Assembly: GCA_024362935.1 (NCBI GenBank) | Contig: JANCRA010000005.1 | Location: 26,310,235 to 26,374,234, forward strand | Origin: Setophaga petechia | Taxonomy: Eukaryota; Chordata; Aves; Passeriformes; Parulidae | Direction: 5' to 3' | Length of the DNA: 64,000 nucleotides | In this document: positions 1 to 12,432 of the stretch, in pieces | Numbering within the stretch: the first letter of the stretch is position 1 | Layout: every line of letters starts with the position of its first letter | Program-made: the position numbers and the translations under genes | Notes under the pieces: model-generated | The model's database searches: none | Told to the model about the DNA's origin: nothing | What the model saw: the letters and a program-made list of their open reading frames with translations, nothing else

Positions 1-3000
1 GAATTTATTAGTAGTAGCTGGCAACACCTAGCAGTGCTTTATAATCAAACTTCACAGAGCTCTTGTGCCTTTTAATCTTAACTCCATTCATTGCAAAACT
101 GCTCAAGAAAACCAGAGCAGAGCCATGCTAAAATTCCTGAGGAATGCTCTGTGGGTAACATGGCAGGACAAAGGGGGTTGTGAGAAAGTGTTCACAGCAA
201 GCCCAGCAGCTCCAGGCTGCCCAGGGAGACACAACTGCAGTACTTTGAAGCTAATGCCCTCTGTCAGGAGCTGGAGCCACAGAGCAGCCTGTGCACAGCC
301 ATTTCTGCCATTCCGGCTCAGTGCAAGGAGCCTTTAGCATGACAAGACAGGGAAAGCAGGAGATCAACACAGCCAACGTGAAAATAAACATTTGAAAAAG
401 CACAGGGACACAGACAAGCAGAACATCCACAAAACATAAACAGTGTTTCCATTTTGTTTGGCAATGACTTCAATGTACACTATCTTGGCTAATGCAGCGA
501 GTATGCTTTGTTGAGCAGAGTTACCTAAACAAAATTCACAAGTCCTTAAAGGAGAAATGCTTCCACAGAGGTGCAGTCTTAAGTCCCACTGAAGTATTAA
601 AATTTACAGCACCTGCCTTAAAATATTTGGGGAATAGTTACTGAAGCCTATCACCATTGGAAAGCTGTTGATCTATGTCACCCAAAAGTGCACTGATATG
701 TCAGTCTGCCTTCCAGAGAGCCCTCCTACCTATTTCTCAAATTATTTGTATTAAGTAGCAGTGTTGGGATTGTTTAGAATAATGATGATATGGCATATAT
801 GTATTACAGTGCATACTGTAACATGTGAATAAAGACATACAAAGTATAGCACAAGCACCCTTGTCTACTCCACTTTGCCTTGAGATGAGGTGAAACAATT
901 CCTTATCTGCTACCTTTATTATTTACAGTCCAGCTTTCCACTAGTGCATTCTGAAAGAGTATCATTCCTAGGAGCCTTATCTACTTTCACCTTGTGTCTG
1001 TAAGGCATTCACAATAAAGCCCCAATGCACACTGTCACAAAAGGTATCAGCTAATGATGACACTGAATGTATTATACAACACATAAAAGTCTGACAGTAC
1101 ACAGCATTCCCAGTAAATGGAAAGACTATCTTTACTATATTTGTATTACCCAAAGATATTTGCAGATCTTTAAAGTCTTAGAAGTGCATAAAACATAAGC
1201 AAGTAACTTCTAGCTGAGATGCAAATTAGTGCCTCAGGAACTGCACATGATACAAGACTGTGAATCACTTATTTACAGATATTGGTTAACTTAAAATGCA
1301 CATTTTCACTATTACTGAAGATTGTAAAACCAGCAATTACATTACAAAAAATTTGTGTTTCCTTTCTTAATTTTAGATCTTAAATATGAATAAAATATTC
1401 GCTGTGGAGTACTAGAAACGAGCAGGCTACTTCAAGGGTGACAAAGATGCAGATCAGACAATTTTATCAGATGAATAAACTAGAAGTTATGCTCACATGT
1501 ACTTGAGAAATTGTAATCACTAAGGACTCAAGAAAAATATATTAAGCCACCTGAAATAAAGCACAAATACAGCTCTAGCACTTAACAAACACACTACATT
1601 GCAATGTCAAGATATAGAAAAAATCCCACCTCGCATCCAAAAAAAATTAGATTCCAGCATATTTTTAAGAGAACTTTGCTGAAGATCCTTGCTCATGGCC
1701 CTCCAGGTCACAATGCACTACTAATTCCTGCAGTTGCCTTTCCCACCAAGTGTGCTCCAACAGGAGGCTAACAAAGCAGTAAGGAACGTACTTGTAAAAG
1801 GAAAAAATTTTTTAAAAGAGTGTTTGTGTTTTGGGTTATTGGTGTCTTTGTAAAAATAATATTTGAAATGTTTCTGCTTTTTCAAACAAACATGTTTGCT
1901 CTTTTAACATGGTTTTCAGCATTTTGTGGGTTTGGTGCATAGCAGAAATTTAAAAACATTTCCAAAACATTTCAATGTCAGTGCAAGTAAAATACTTCAA
2001 TTTCGTCTTCCTGATTAAATGCTTCTGTAAGAGAAAAAATTTACACATGCAGTTTTCTGCCTAAGTATGTTTTGCCTTCACAGCTAACATTTCGTATTCA
2101 AGGCTCCAATTTCACATCAAAGCTTTACTTTTAAATTCAGTAAAGATTCAAATTTAATCTCAGGAGGCTATGATGTCTTAGAAGTTAGAACAGCTAAGTG
2201 CTGCTACCAACAATTTTAAAGAGATTCTGCTTTTGATAGATTCAGTTTTAATGGGAAACTAAAGTTACTCGACAAGCATTACCAGTTATCTTGAGAAACT
2301 TGTAAAACACTGCACTGGTTCTACAGAAGTTAAGGCTTTCACTTGAATTTCTAAATAATCTTCTATAGCAATTGCTTCAATTCTGTGCTTCCTGCAAAAA
2401 CTTTCACTTCTACTATTTCTGCCCTACCCTAATCCAACATCACATTTCCCTCAGTTGCAACGATACAAGACACAGCCTTAATTAGTCTACATTTCTGAAA
2501 TCTTATCACTAAGCATTTGTAGCAATGTGTACCCAGTGTCACAGCCCCCTCCACAGTTAATTAATTTCCTGTAACCAAATAAACAGCAAAAACCACCCCA
2601 CAAAGCACTAAATTTTAGACAGAAAGGCAACTGAAGGCTCAGGAGAATACACATTTGTTAACAGCTGGCTAAAAATCCAAATATTTCATAACACAGTTAG
2701 TATATTTAAAAAATGCTGAAAAAAAGGCCCTGCATTTCATTTTCCCCCTCCATCAGCTGTTCCACATACAATCTCTTAAGAGAGACACATACTAAGAAAT
2801 CTCCATTCACATTCACCTGTACCTCCCTCAGCAGTTCAGCAACTTCATTTTCTACAGCACCCTAAAGCAGCCTCCTCAGAGGCACAGTACCATCCTCTTG
2901 CATCAAATGCTTAACTGTCTCAAAGTAAATTTCTTCTTTTTTGAGATATTAAGGGCCTTAATTACTGTCTTACTATTTCCTCCCTTGCCTTATAACATAG

Positions 3001-6000
3001 TGAAGGTGCATTAATGACATAGAATGCCTCCTCACTGAAGGAACAGCTGCCTCACTGACTCCCAGTCATTTCAAGGGTACAAGTGTGAATCCTTGTGTAG
3101 ATCACTCCCACCTTCATCTTTTAAAACCTGAGATCTGCCACCTTGCAAAGGTTTGTCATTTCCTCTTTACATCTAAATCCCCTGAAAACAAAAAGATTAA
3201 TGCACATGAAGGAAAAAGTTTATTTACAGAGTGGCTTTTTAGATCAGGCAGATCAGAAATTAAAGACCAGCTTAAACATCAGCTACAAACTTTGCTGCTC
3301 AGGTGCTGCAACCCAGCTGAAGTAAATGCATTTCAATGATAAATTAATATTGGATGCTGTTCTCCAGAAAAAGCAGTTCAAGACAACTGAGAGTGAGCAG
3401 GGTTACAACTTTCCATAATTAGCCTGACATGATCTAATTCAGCTTCAGTGGGAGTTAGACTGGGCCACGTGCCCACAGCTACATGAGTCTAACTGCTGCC
3501 TCTCAAAACCAATAGTTAAATGAAAACTGTCTCATTACTTCCATAATTAACCTGTCCCAGCCACATACATTTGTAATTACTTCTTTTTTTTAATTGTAGC
3601 TTTTGTCAAAGTTTCCACACAATTCCATGAACACTTCAAGACAGACTTTTACATACCTATTTCATATACAGAGCAAGAAGGCTGGCAAAGAGAGGCAAGA
3701 AGGTTACACTGGAAAGATAAGGCTGTTATCAGTGTTTCAGAGTGAAGAATAACTTCCTTGACTGTGTGAGGTGGTCTCTTTCTATCCAAAATTCAGTGCT
3801 CTTATTTAAAAGAGGTTTCCTAAATCCTCCAAAAATTGCAGCCACCATTTGCTGTTATGAGATGAAAACCCTATATAATATTCAACCACATGTACCAGTA
3901 ACTGCTCAACTGTTGCTGCCAGGGATTTTTTCCACATATCACACAAATGCATCACCTGTCATAGAAAAATACATTCTTAACACTCAGTTGTTGCTACATT
4001 AATTTATTTGCAGCACCAGGAAGCAGCCTTGAGGGAAAAAATAATTAAAAATTGCTCTTTCATCTTGATGTTATTTTAATGTGAATGTTTCATTACAGCA
4101 ATATATCTATGACCAACAAGAGAGATCATTTAAGTCTTTAGCTACTTAATTTCTATTTAACTAGCTATTATGAATGATTGAGGAACTAATAAATTTGTCT
4201 TCAAAACAGTCTCAGAATTTAGGAAGCATTCTGTAGTCATAACGGGCAGATATTAGCATGATAAAACTAAATATTTGCCAAGGCCAATGAAATAAACACA
4301 TCTCAAAACACTGACCCAGGAAGGCACAGTTGCCCCCTTTTAGATAGGGTTAAGGGGTATATGAGTATACTGGCTGAAAATATAAGATGGAAGAACAGTG
4401 AGTCTATCCATGAGAGATTTATCACAGAAGAAGAAAGCACATCTTTTCCTTTTCTTGCAAAAGTGCAAGTAAAAGACAGAGGATGAGTGGTTGTTTCTGA
4501 ACGTGCATTTGAGCAGCTCCAAACTCCACAGGCAAATCTTGAAATGAGAAACAGACACCATTCTCCAACCACTACTTCTCCTGGCATCAGGATACAACTA
4601 TCTTAATCTCTGCCTTTTTAATACCTCCAGACTGTGGCTTCTAGTCTATCACCCATCCTACAGTATTTGCAAAATTCTAGCTGGAGGGATTAGCAACCAA
4701 CAGCTACTCAAATCTGCCTGGATTATCTTTAAGATAGAAGAGATGAATATTATGACTACTCAGATGTATGATTGTTTTAAATTACCAGCTGCACATTAGG
4801 AAGCAGTAAGGATTAAATTTCAGGCTTCAAGAACCTGTTTGTCCTCAATCTTATATTTCATTTGTATAAAAATTTTGTTACAGGACAGATTGGATTATAT
4901 GTATTTATACTCTAATCAAACATAAATTAAAAAAAAAACACAACAAACTGTTCTGTTCTACACAGATACAGTTGTGAGAAAAATGTTTTGACATCCTAAA
5001 AACAACATTGACATGATCTTAAATGTTACACTTAATTTTTCTAATTGCTATATGTTACGAGAATGATTGTTTGGTATGTCTAACATGTATTAAAATCTTA
5101 ATTTTGTCTTCTTGAATCATTTATGGTCTAGCTGTATATTTCAACACACCACTGTTAAGTATCATAGAAAAATGGCAACGAAAAGATTGTATAAAGTAAC
5201 TGTTTTATTCCATTCTTTTTCTGGGTGGATTTAGCTCAAGGGCCTAACAGTATTCTGCTGTTTCCACAGATCCTTCATATAACTGCAAGGAAACATCTTT
5301 TAAAGAACAACTGCAACTTTCCTTAAAAATTCAGCTTTAATTTGATTAGGGTCATTAGCAAGGTCCTCAGGTTCCATTAGTTTTTACACTACAGCTGAAT
5401 TTCTGCTTGTCATTCCAGGAACTTTTTATTCTGTATGATTTTACTGGAAATGAGAAAAAAACCATTTACAAATACTTAGTTAACCGTTGGCTGAATTAAT
5501 CAGGCTTCACATAATTGTACACCAGTCACCTCCACTTCAACATTTCCAGGATCGTAAGTACAGTTCCAGGAGGTCTCATACCTTACTTTGGGCCATTCAA
5601 GAACTTTATTCATCAAAAATACAGATGAAAAATAATGCTCTTACAGTTCACAGGCTATAGTGAAATAACCTTCTGCAGAAGATTTCCCATGTGACTGCGA
5701 CCTGTTCAATTTAATAATCTAAAAGGTATGGAAACACAGATTGCCACAGCCTGTGCAGCTAACCTTGCTAATGTCCTCACAGCATTCTGTCAACTATAAC
5801 AGAAAGGCTGGATGAATGCCCAAGAAAGGTATCCAGTAACTAATACAAAGCTTCCCAACAATTCTATAAAAATTCAACCTTGCCAAAGTAAGAATTCTGT
5901 ACTTAATGTGCCAAAATATAATCTTACAGCACCAAAATGGGTTCTGGAAGGAGCTGAGAGACCATGAACACTCCCCCGCTTGGAATGTGGGCCAGTAACA

Positions 6001-7915
6001 CTGAGGGGTCTGTGTGCTGCAGCCTCCCTGCTTTTTCACCCCTGCAGCTTTCTCAAGTGTCCTGTACCTCCAGAATGGTGCTACCAGAGTGTTGGACATC
6101 AACAGGCAGGAGCAGCCCCATCTCTGTCAGATGCAGCATTGGTAGAGCCTCACAAATAAAACACCAGAGTGGCAAATGAGGCCGTCCTTGCTGCTGGAAT
6201 GGCCCATCCCCATCTCCTAACCCAGTCAAAGCAGACTGACAACCTTGCTCTGAAGCAACCTCCTTTGCTTGTGCTTATGCCTAAAGCCAAATTTGCCTAT
6301 TATGAAAATGGAAGGTGACACAATAACACAAAACATTTTGAGTCAGTAGAATGCACACTGCAGCATTCAATTACAGCTGGGTGAATTAAGGACTGTGTTA
6401 CAGATTTAATCCACCCCATCCCCCCCCACCTCTTTGCAAGTCAAGATAGATCTTGTGGTATCAAAAAATCCATTTAAAATTATTTGATGATCTTATCGTT
6501 CAACAACTGAATTAATTCAGCTTGTAATTTTTATCCTTTGAGAAGAACAAGCACAAGTCATTTGGTAATAACCTGGTCTTCCTGTTTTGGGGGGACAGAA
6601 AGGGACAAGAAATTACCTTTACAGGTGTTTTTCCTCCTGTCTAATCTCCCTGCACAACACTAACTCCAGTTACACTTGGGGAGCCCAGTCTGATGACTCT
6701 TACCAAAGTCAAGCAGAGTCTGTTCTGCACTGCACAGACAGTGCAGAACACACAAATGGTGATTGTTCACTGGTTCTACAAACAGTACTGTCAACCAAAA
6801 GGCAGCATGTTCTACCAACTTTCTTCACCCATTCATACTGTACACACTTTCCAATTGGTTTTAGCACACCAAATCAAACCCTCATTTTGATCCAACTTCC
6901 TTACAAATACCAGACCCTACAGCCATTTTTGAAAGCACCAGTGATAAGTAATCAGCATCTTCATACAGAAGTTAATTCAAACACTATCATTCCTAAACAC
7001 AAGCTATTCATTTGGCATTCTACAGCTGTAAATGCTATCCAATTACACACCTTCATTTCACAAAATCCTTTCCACTGATAAAGAACTCTTGACATACAGA
7101 ACAGTTGTGCTTCCATTTACATACCTAACTTTATTCAACTTCCCTTTCACAATTCTTATTTAGAAAAGGTTATCCAAATGTTTAGATTAGGCCACTAACT
7201 CAGCTTCTCTACAGGTTCTTAACTTTTGGAACACAGTGTAACAGTGTACCTGCTAATTATGATCTTGCTTCTGTCATACCAGGTTAAGGGGCCTGATACC
7301 TTGATCTGGATCTGTATGTTAGGCTGATTCGATAATAAATAACTGAAAAGAAAATTCCATTGCTCAAACTAGTATTCTTTGAACATTATGTCAAAGTTAG
7401 CCCTTACCAGAGATATGCCAAAGAAAGAAGTCAGATTTCAGAGACTGTTGGAGGGAACTTCTGATGCAAGACCAGTTTTACCACTCAAAACTACCTGTGA
7501 TTTATGACTGGACAGGCCAAACTTTCCAAAGGTACCATAGTGTTAATGAAACCACTGGCCTCTTCTCAGTAGAAGTCATGAATCTTCTGAATACCTCCAC
7601 AGGCTTATGAGGTCCAAATATCAAAATACACAAGATTAGAGACCATGTTGAAAAATATAATCTGTATTCAGCAGCTGGCAATACAAACAATCCTCTTGTC
7701 AGCATTTCTTTGTGGAGCAATGTGGAATTGTGTGTGACAATTGTGTGTGACAGCAAAGTGTGTGACAAACTTCCTGAGGGAAAGCTCTGTTCTGTTTGCC
7801 ATCTCTGTGACACAGAAAGGTCACAGGTTTCACATTTAACAGTAGCACAAAAAGAAGGCTCTTTCCCTAAAATCTTTATACCACGAAAAGACAGAAACAC
7901 AAAGATCTGACTTAC
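1..7915 (-). other. BMPR2: BMPR2 intron 3, partial
   Basis: This AT-rich sequence lies downstream of the exon 3 donor on the minus strand, so it is the first part of intron 3. I searched the minus strand for the next exon, which in BMPR2 encodes the linker and the transmembrane helix, and found no matching hydrophobic frame, so exon 4 should lie beyond position 1. Open frames here (for example 6587..7078 on the plus strand) resemble no known protein and have no splice context. A short GTGTGTGACA repeat sits at 7726..7767. Otherwise I see no gene, RNA or clear mobile element. Confidence 0.8.
7726..7767. repeat. short imperfect tandem repeat, GTGTGTGACA core
   Basis: Three nearly adjacent copies of a GTGTGTGACA core are visible: two AATTGTGTGTGACA units sharing one base, then AAGTGTGTGACA after a 2-base gap. 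It is intronic, about 150 bp past the exon 3 donor in transcription order. On the transcribed strand it reads as TGTCACACAC repeats. No function is implied. Confidence 0.7.
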
Positions 7916-8095
7916 TGTAAGGTGTTGTATCAGTGGGGTCAGGAGGTGGGAAGTTTTCTGTGAAGTTGACATTACACAAGTCTGTACTACAGCAGCAGAA
8001 GCGGTATGTTCCATTCTGAATCAAGGAAGGGGTGGTTGTAACTATGCACTCTTCAAAGTGACACTCCTGTGGGTCTCCTATATGAGACCAGCAAC
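7916..8095 (-). CDS. BMPR2: BMPR2 exon 3: C-terminal half of ectodomain
   Basis: This exon encodes the second half of the extracellular domain of the type II BMP receptor, the membrane serine/threonine kinase that binds BMP/GDF ligands and phosphorylates type I receptors (SMAD1/5/8 pathway). The acceptor is TTCTTTTTGCAG, followed by GT TGC TGG; the split Gly84 codon is completed from exon 2. The donor is ACA|GTAAGT, leaving one base of codon 144. The peptide carries Cys85, Cys95, Cys100, the CCC triplet 117-119 and Cys124 followed by Asn, the three-finger 'CCxxxxxCN' signature of TGF-beta family receptors. Trp86 and Phe116 correspond to human ligand-contact residues Trp85 and Phe115. N-glycosylation sequons are at Asn111 and Asn127. 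It is 180 nt against 171 in human; the extra 9 nt add a Pro-Thr-Asp-type insertion in the linker before the membrane. The identification rests on recognised near-identity to BMPR2. Confidence 0.97.
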
Positions 8096-9375
8096 CTGCA
8101 AAAAGAAGCAAATTACTTTTTTTTTTTTCCAAGTAATAATAAAATTAATTTTAGTGACTGGATCAACACACCTACAGAAATCCATACCTTAGCTGATTAA
8201 ACATTACAGAGCGGGGTGAAAACATTTATCATAATTTGCTTGTCTGACTTTACTACCATATTTTAAACCAAAACCTGAAGAATTTCTTTTAGAAATCCCC
8301 ACAGTCAAGGAGAAGAAAATATGGGCGGGGGTGAAGGCCAATGTCCAGCTATTGCCTTACTATGATAAAATCTGAATTTCTGAGCCTTCTAAGCAGAAAT
8401 ATGCTATTCCTCATCTCTCTGATACCACAGACCATATCACCATTTTCTGGTCCACAGACTAAATGAGTTGTGACCCAATCCCTTCCTTAGGACACAAGAC
8501 TGCATCTACAGCTTGGTGCTCCTTGCATAATTTTCAAAATTCTGCCCTTCCTCATTGTCAGCATCACTGGACTTTTCTACAGGACCACAGCTTATTGCCT
8601 GGTTCATACCAGGTTATTTGTCCCTGCAGCAACTGTTCATTCCCAAGCATGGTCAACAGCAGTTAAATGTCATTTAATCACAAATACCTGGAAGGGAAAG
8701 GGGCAGCAGTGGGGCAGAGGTGAGGAGTCAAGCTGCTCCCTTCAGCAGATTGCCAGATCAAACAGGAATCATGGACTGCAACTCCACAGGCTATTTGTAA
8801 ACACCAGCTGCATTTTCATTCAGCCTTATACTACATTAACTTGCATCCAAGTAAAAAAGAGAAGAATCCCTGAGAATCACAGTCAAAACATGTCTCCAGA
8901 AACTGCAAGGTTCTCCACACACCTCCTACCTTCATTCTCCCTACAGAACATCACTGAATTACAGAACTGATATCTGACCTAAAGCTGCAATTTCCTTTGA
9001 AAACAAACATCCAATCAATATGAATATACACTTTTTACTTAATAAGACACTTGCTGTTAAATTTATCATTACATCAATACATATACTGAAATTCAAGAAA
9101 GCCATCTTCATCTGGACATCCTATGTAATATGAAATTTGAATGCTTCCTCTTTCAGTTGTACATTGATGTCTTTGGTCTCTTTTAGAAGTTATTCATTTC
9201 AAACAAACTTTCTGTTCACATTTAAAATAGTTAAATGGGAAGTTTAAAATTATGCATTTAAACAATGTGCAAGAAGTCTAGTCCTGTAGCTGTGCAGTTT
9301 TGGATGAGCTGGCTAGATCACAAAGAAGGGAAATAAGTACCAAAACTACTGCATTAAAACTGAACTGTTACATAC
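8096..9375 (-). other. BMPR2: BMPR2 intron 2
   Basis: This 1,280-nt intron is bounded by a GTATGT donor (adjoining 9376) and a TTTTTGCAG acceptor (adjoining 8095). It is AT-rich and holds a 12-base A-run (transcribed strand) about 20 nt upstream of the acceptor pyrimidine tract. I see no nested gene, RNA or repeat of note. The frame at 8463..8666 on the plus strand looks like chance. Confidence 0.93.
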
Positions 9376-9549
9376 CTTGTTTTACGAGATGTATGTCTCC
9401 TTCTCGTGTTTTTTCCCAAAGTCCATAGCAGGTACTGCCTTTCATGCACAAAATGGTGCCATTCTCCTGGGAGATTCGGCTCTCACTGATTCCATGGTCC
9501 TGCTGATAGGGGTCTTTAAATGCACACAGCCGCTCCTCACTCTGGGTAG
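9376..9549 (-). CDS. BMPR2: BMPR2 exon 2: N-terminal half of ectodomain
   Basis: This exon encodes mature residues 26-83 and the first base of Gly84. It contains Cys34 in the [12 protein letters not shown] block, Cys60 after the NGTILC sequon (Asn55) and Cys66 in the STCYGLWEK block; Tyr67 corresponds to human ligand-contact Tyr67. The acceptor is TAAAG|CT: joined to the final G of exon 1 it gives GCT (Ala26), matching the Ala codon split at the same place in human. A better-looking CCCAG 8 nt downstream cannot be the main acceptor, because joining there reads GAG TGA, an immediate stop. The donor is CAAG|GTATGT. The exon is 174 nt against 171 in human; the extra codon falls in the stretch EKTREGDIH (EKSKGDIN in human). 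Exon 3 follows after 1,280 nt in the same phase. Confidence 0.97.
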
Positions 9550-12299
9550 CTTTAGCCAAAGAAAGAAAAATAATTTTTGTCAGTGATTCCATGCATAAAA
9601 TATTACCTTTAATAAAGAGATTATTAAGGTCTTCTGAAAAGATACATTCAAAAAAAGCTAGATGAGTAACTACAAGGCACTTAGATGCTATTCAGAAGTA
9701 CAGCTCAGCAAATATCCAATCACAGTAAGAATTTGTAGTACATTTTTCAACAGCTAGATTTCATCCAGTTCTTTAATTCCCATCAAAGCATTGGCAGCAA
9801 AAAGATGCAAGATGAAGTAGATTGGTCTTTTGGGTAAAAGAGATTTTGAACTTAAAGTAAAATTACAGCATATGTAATTGTAAATTATTAAAGGTCCTGT
9901 ATAAAGTATCTTCTCACAGATGGTTTATTTCTTTGATCATTCTTCAGCACTGGCCCCAAAGAAGCCATGTTTCAGCAAGGCAGACTTACTGCAAGAACAC
10001 TGCTTCACTGTGTCACCAGCTGGAGTGATTGGCTAAAAAAAACCAAGAGACTTGGGTACATGTGTCTCACTTTTAAGGCTGTTACTACTCATTAGGAGTC
10101 AAAATTTGTAATTCTTTTATGCTGAGACAACTACAGATTGCTGCACTATTCAGGCCAGCATTCTGTCAATGTTTTCCAGTTTATGGTGTGGCAGCAGTAA
10201 AAAAAATAGCACAACTTAGCTGATTTTTCTACTGGTCTGACAGAGCATGTGTGATCAGTTGAGATGCATGTCAGCTCAGTGTGGGCAAAACTCTCAGCTA
10301 AGGAGAGAGAAACTTCTTAAGCCAGTGTAATTCAATCCCTCGCAGCTCCCCACACTCCAAGAACCCGGCTGGCAGTCCATGCTGCTCACCCACCTCTCTG
10401 AACTCTGGTCAGAAAGTCAGTCACCTAAATTTTACATCTGATTTTTTAAAAAAATCTCTCTGAGCAGAATTAGTCAAGTTACTGAGTACAAAAAGGTCAC
10501 ACATGAACAGCCAGCACATGCTGCCTCCAGCAGAACTTGCCAGTTGCACGCTGCAGTTTTATTCTCAGAACAGCTGAGTATGCCAGGCGTGAAGCATCTG
10601 TCCTGCATTCCCTGCTCCATGACACGGCACTGGCCAAGAGACAGCGCATGAAAGGACAGCACCCCGCTGCCGTAAGGGAACTGCATCTGACTCACTTCTT
10701 GAAAAGTCAAAGGAGAAAAAACTATCACAGAATTATAATTTTCAAGACACAATGGGACAAAAGTATACAGCCTTGTGAAATAGGACACATCTGCTCTGAG
10801 GGACAGTAGGAAGGTTTTAAAACCTCTTGCATATGATAGCTGAGTGGGGCTAAGGCCATCCAAGATCTGGTTGTTTACAAAATGCTCAAATTGCTTCAAG
10901 ATAAGCCCTTTCATAACTTGCCTTTGTGAAAAATTGATTTAATAGAACAGAATTTATGAAACAGCGACACAAATCTGCTTGCCTTATTTAAAAAGAAAAG
11001 TAATCCCAGGAAAGTCCACTTTAATATACCTCAACATGTTAAAAAAGAAAATCTTTGAACCCATGAACTAACAGAAAAAGAAAAAAGACCAAAACAGACT
11101 AAAACCTTTCGAGTTTGCCTTGGACTCGGACAAAAATAATGACATGTATCATGTCTGTGCACCACTGACTGAGACAGCTTTAATTGCTCACTGTTCAGGT
11201 CGCTTAATCTTTTTATAAAATTCCTAGAATCAAGATTGACAGGTAGGAATATGAGAAGATACTCAAAAAAAGCGAAGTTGTTAAGAGTCATGCTAGATGC
11301 TGTCCAACCATACTTGTACTACAGAAAATAAGAGTAACTACAAAAGGTTTTTCTGATTTAAAAAGACTGCATTGCCCTATAAGAATACCTGCAGAGGGGA
11401 GGATGGGGCAAGCATGAGAAAACACAACACAGAGCTAGCAACCTGAGTGTCTATCAATTTTCTTGCAAAGTAATAAAAATACGAGTGAACTTGACACAAT
11501 TTAATGTCAGATGATCTCAGTGGGAAATGTTTTCGACAAAAAACAAAGGTTACTCATCCAAGAAGCAGAGTTTTCATGCTGATCACTGCACATTCCTGCT
11601 TCGATTATAACTTGGAGAAGCACGGCCCCTGTGGGAGCAGTACCCACTGCAATACTCTGCTGACCCCTGCCCCTTCCCTGATGGCATGGAACATCTGGAG
11701 AACAGGGGACATGGAACAAAAGCTACTTTATTTTTCTCTGTGGCCTCTGTACGTTCATTGTTGAAGTTGTAATGCCGAAGAAAATTGGGTAGGGCATTCA
11801 GATGTACAGAAACCATCTTGCAGAACAACAGAATAGATGAGCTGCTTTAGTTACTGTTCGTGATTTCAGTACATTCCTGCTCTGGCATTTCTTTCTTCCA
11901 GGCAGTGGAAACTAGTCAGAAAAACTTTTAGTACTGGAATACTTCTAGATCAGGTCTTGAAAGCAGCCCAGGTGAGTATGCTTGTATGCCTTAAACCTTG
12001 CCCAAAAGAAGTACTACAAAGCACTTACTACAAAAACCACACAGAAGTGCTGGAGTGCCTCTTTACAAAAGCTGACCTATTTCAACAGAAATCTTACTCT
12101 TCAAGGTGAAATACCATTGCTCATTTGGATTTCCACATGTTCCACACAGATGACGTTTGTAAGTTTTCAGTCATCAAGGAAGGGAGCACCATGTAGGGTG
12201 CATTCAGAGCTGAAACCCATCTCCCTGTCCCTTGGGAGCCCTGCACCTGCAATGCTCTTACACACTCTACAGGAGCTTAGCTGGAAAGAGTTCCAAAGC

Positions 12300-12432
12300 T
12301 GCTTCTCCATGCTTGGAAATATTTGAAAACTGTCCAGCTATGGTCCCAGGCAGTTGGCTCTAGGTGAGCCTGCCTCAGCAAGGAGTTGGACCAGATGACT
12401 TTCCTCTCAACCTCAACCATTCTGCAATTCTT
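12300..12432 (+). mobile_element. CR1 LINE fragment, 3' end
   Basis: The sequence follows the CR1 3' region in plus orientation: a 'ggaaatatttgaaaactg' segment, 'gcagttggctctaggtgagcc', 'gttggaccagatgac' and a diverged terminal 'ccattctgcaattct', corresponding to the family's ATTCTGTGATTCT tail. It is 5'-truncated, as nearly all CR1 copies are, and too diverged to be active. The start is approximate. Confidence 0.85.

Noticed and set aside
1052..1098. Possible box C/D snoRNA (AATGATGA ... GTCTGACA)
   Set aside because: The boxes are only about 40 nt apart, there is no terminal stem and no C'/D' pair.
1..7915. Search for BMPR2 exon 4 (transmembrane helix)
   Set aside because: No minus-strand segment gives the expected run of hydrophobic residues with flanking splice sites, so the exon is taken to lie outside the window.
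7502..8014. 170-codon minus-strand open frame overlapping exon 3
   Set aside because: A different frame from the BMPR2 coding frame, running from the exon into intron 3; a shadow of exon 3.
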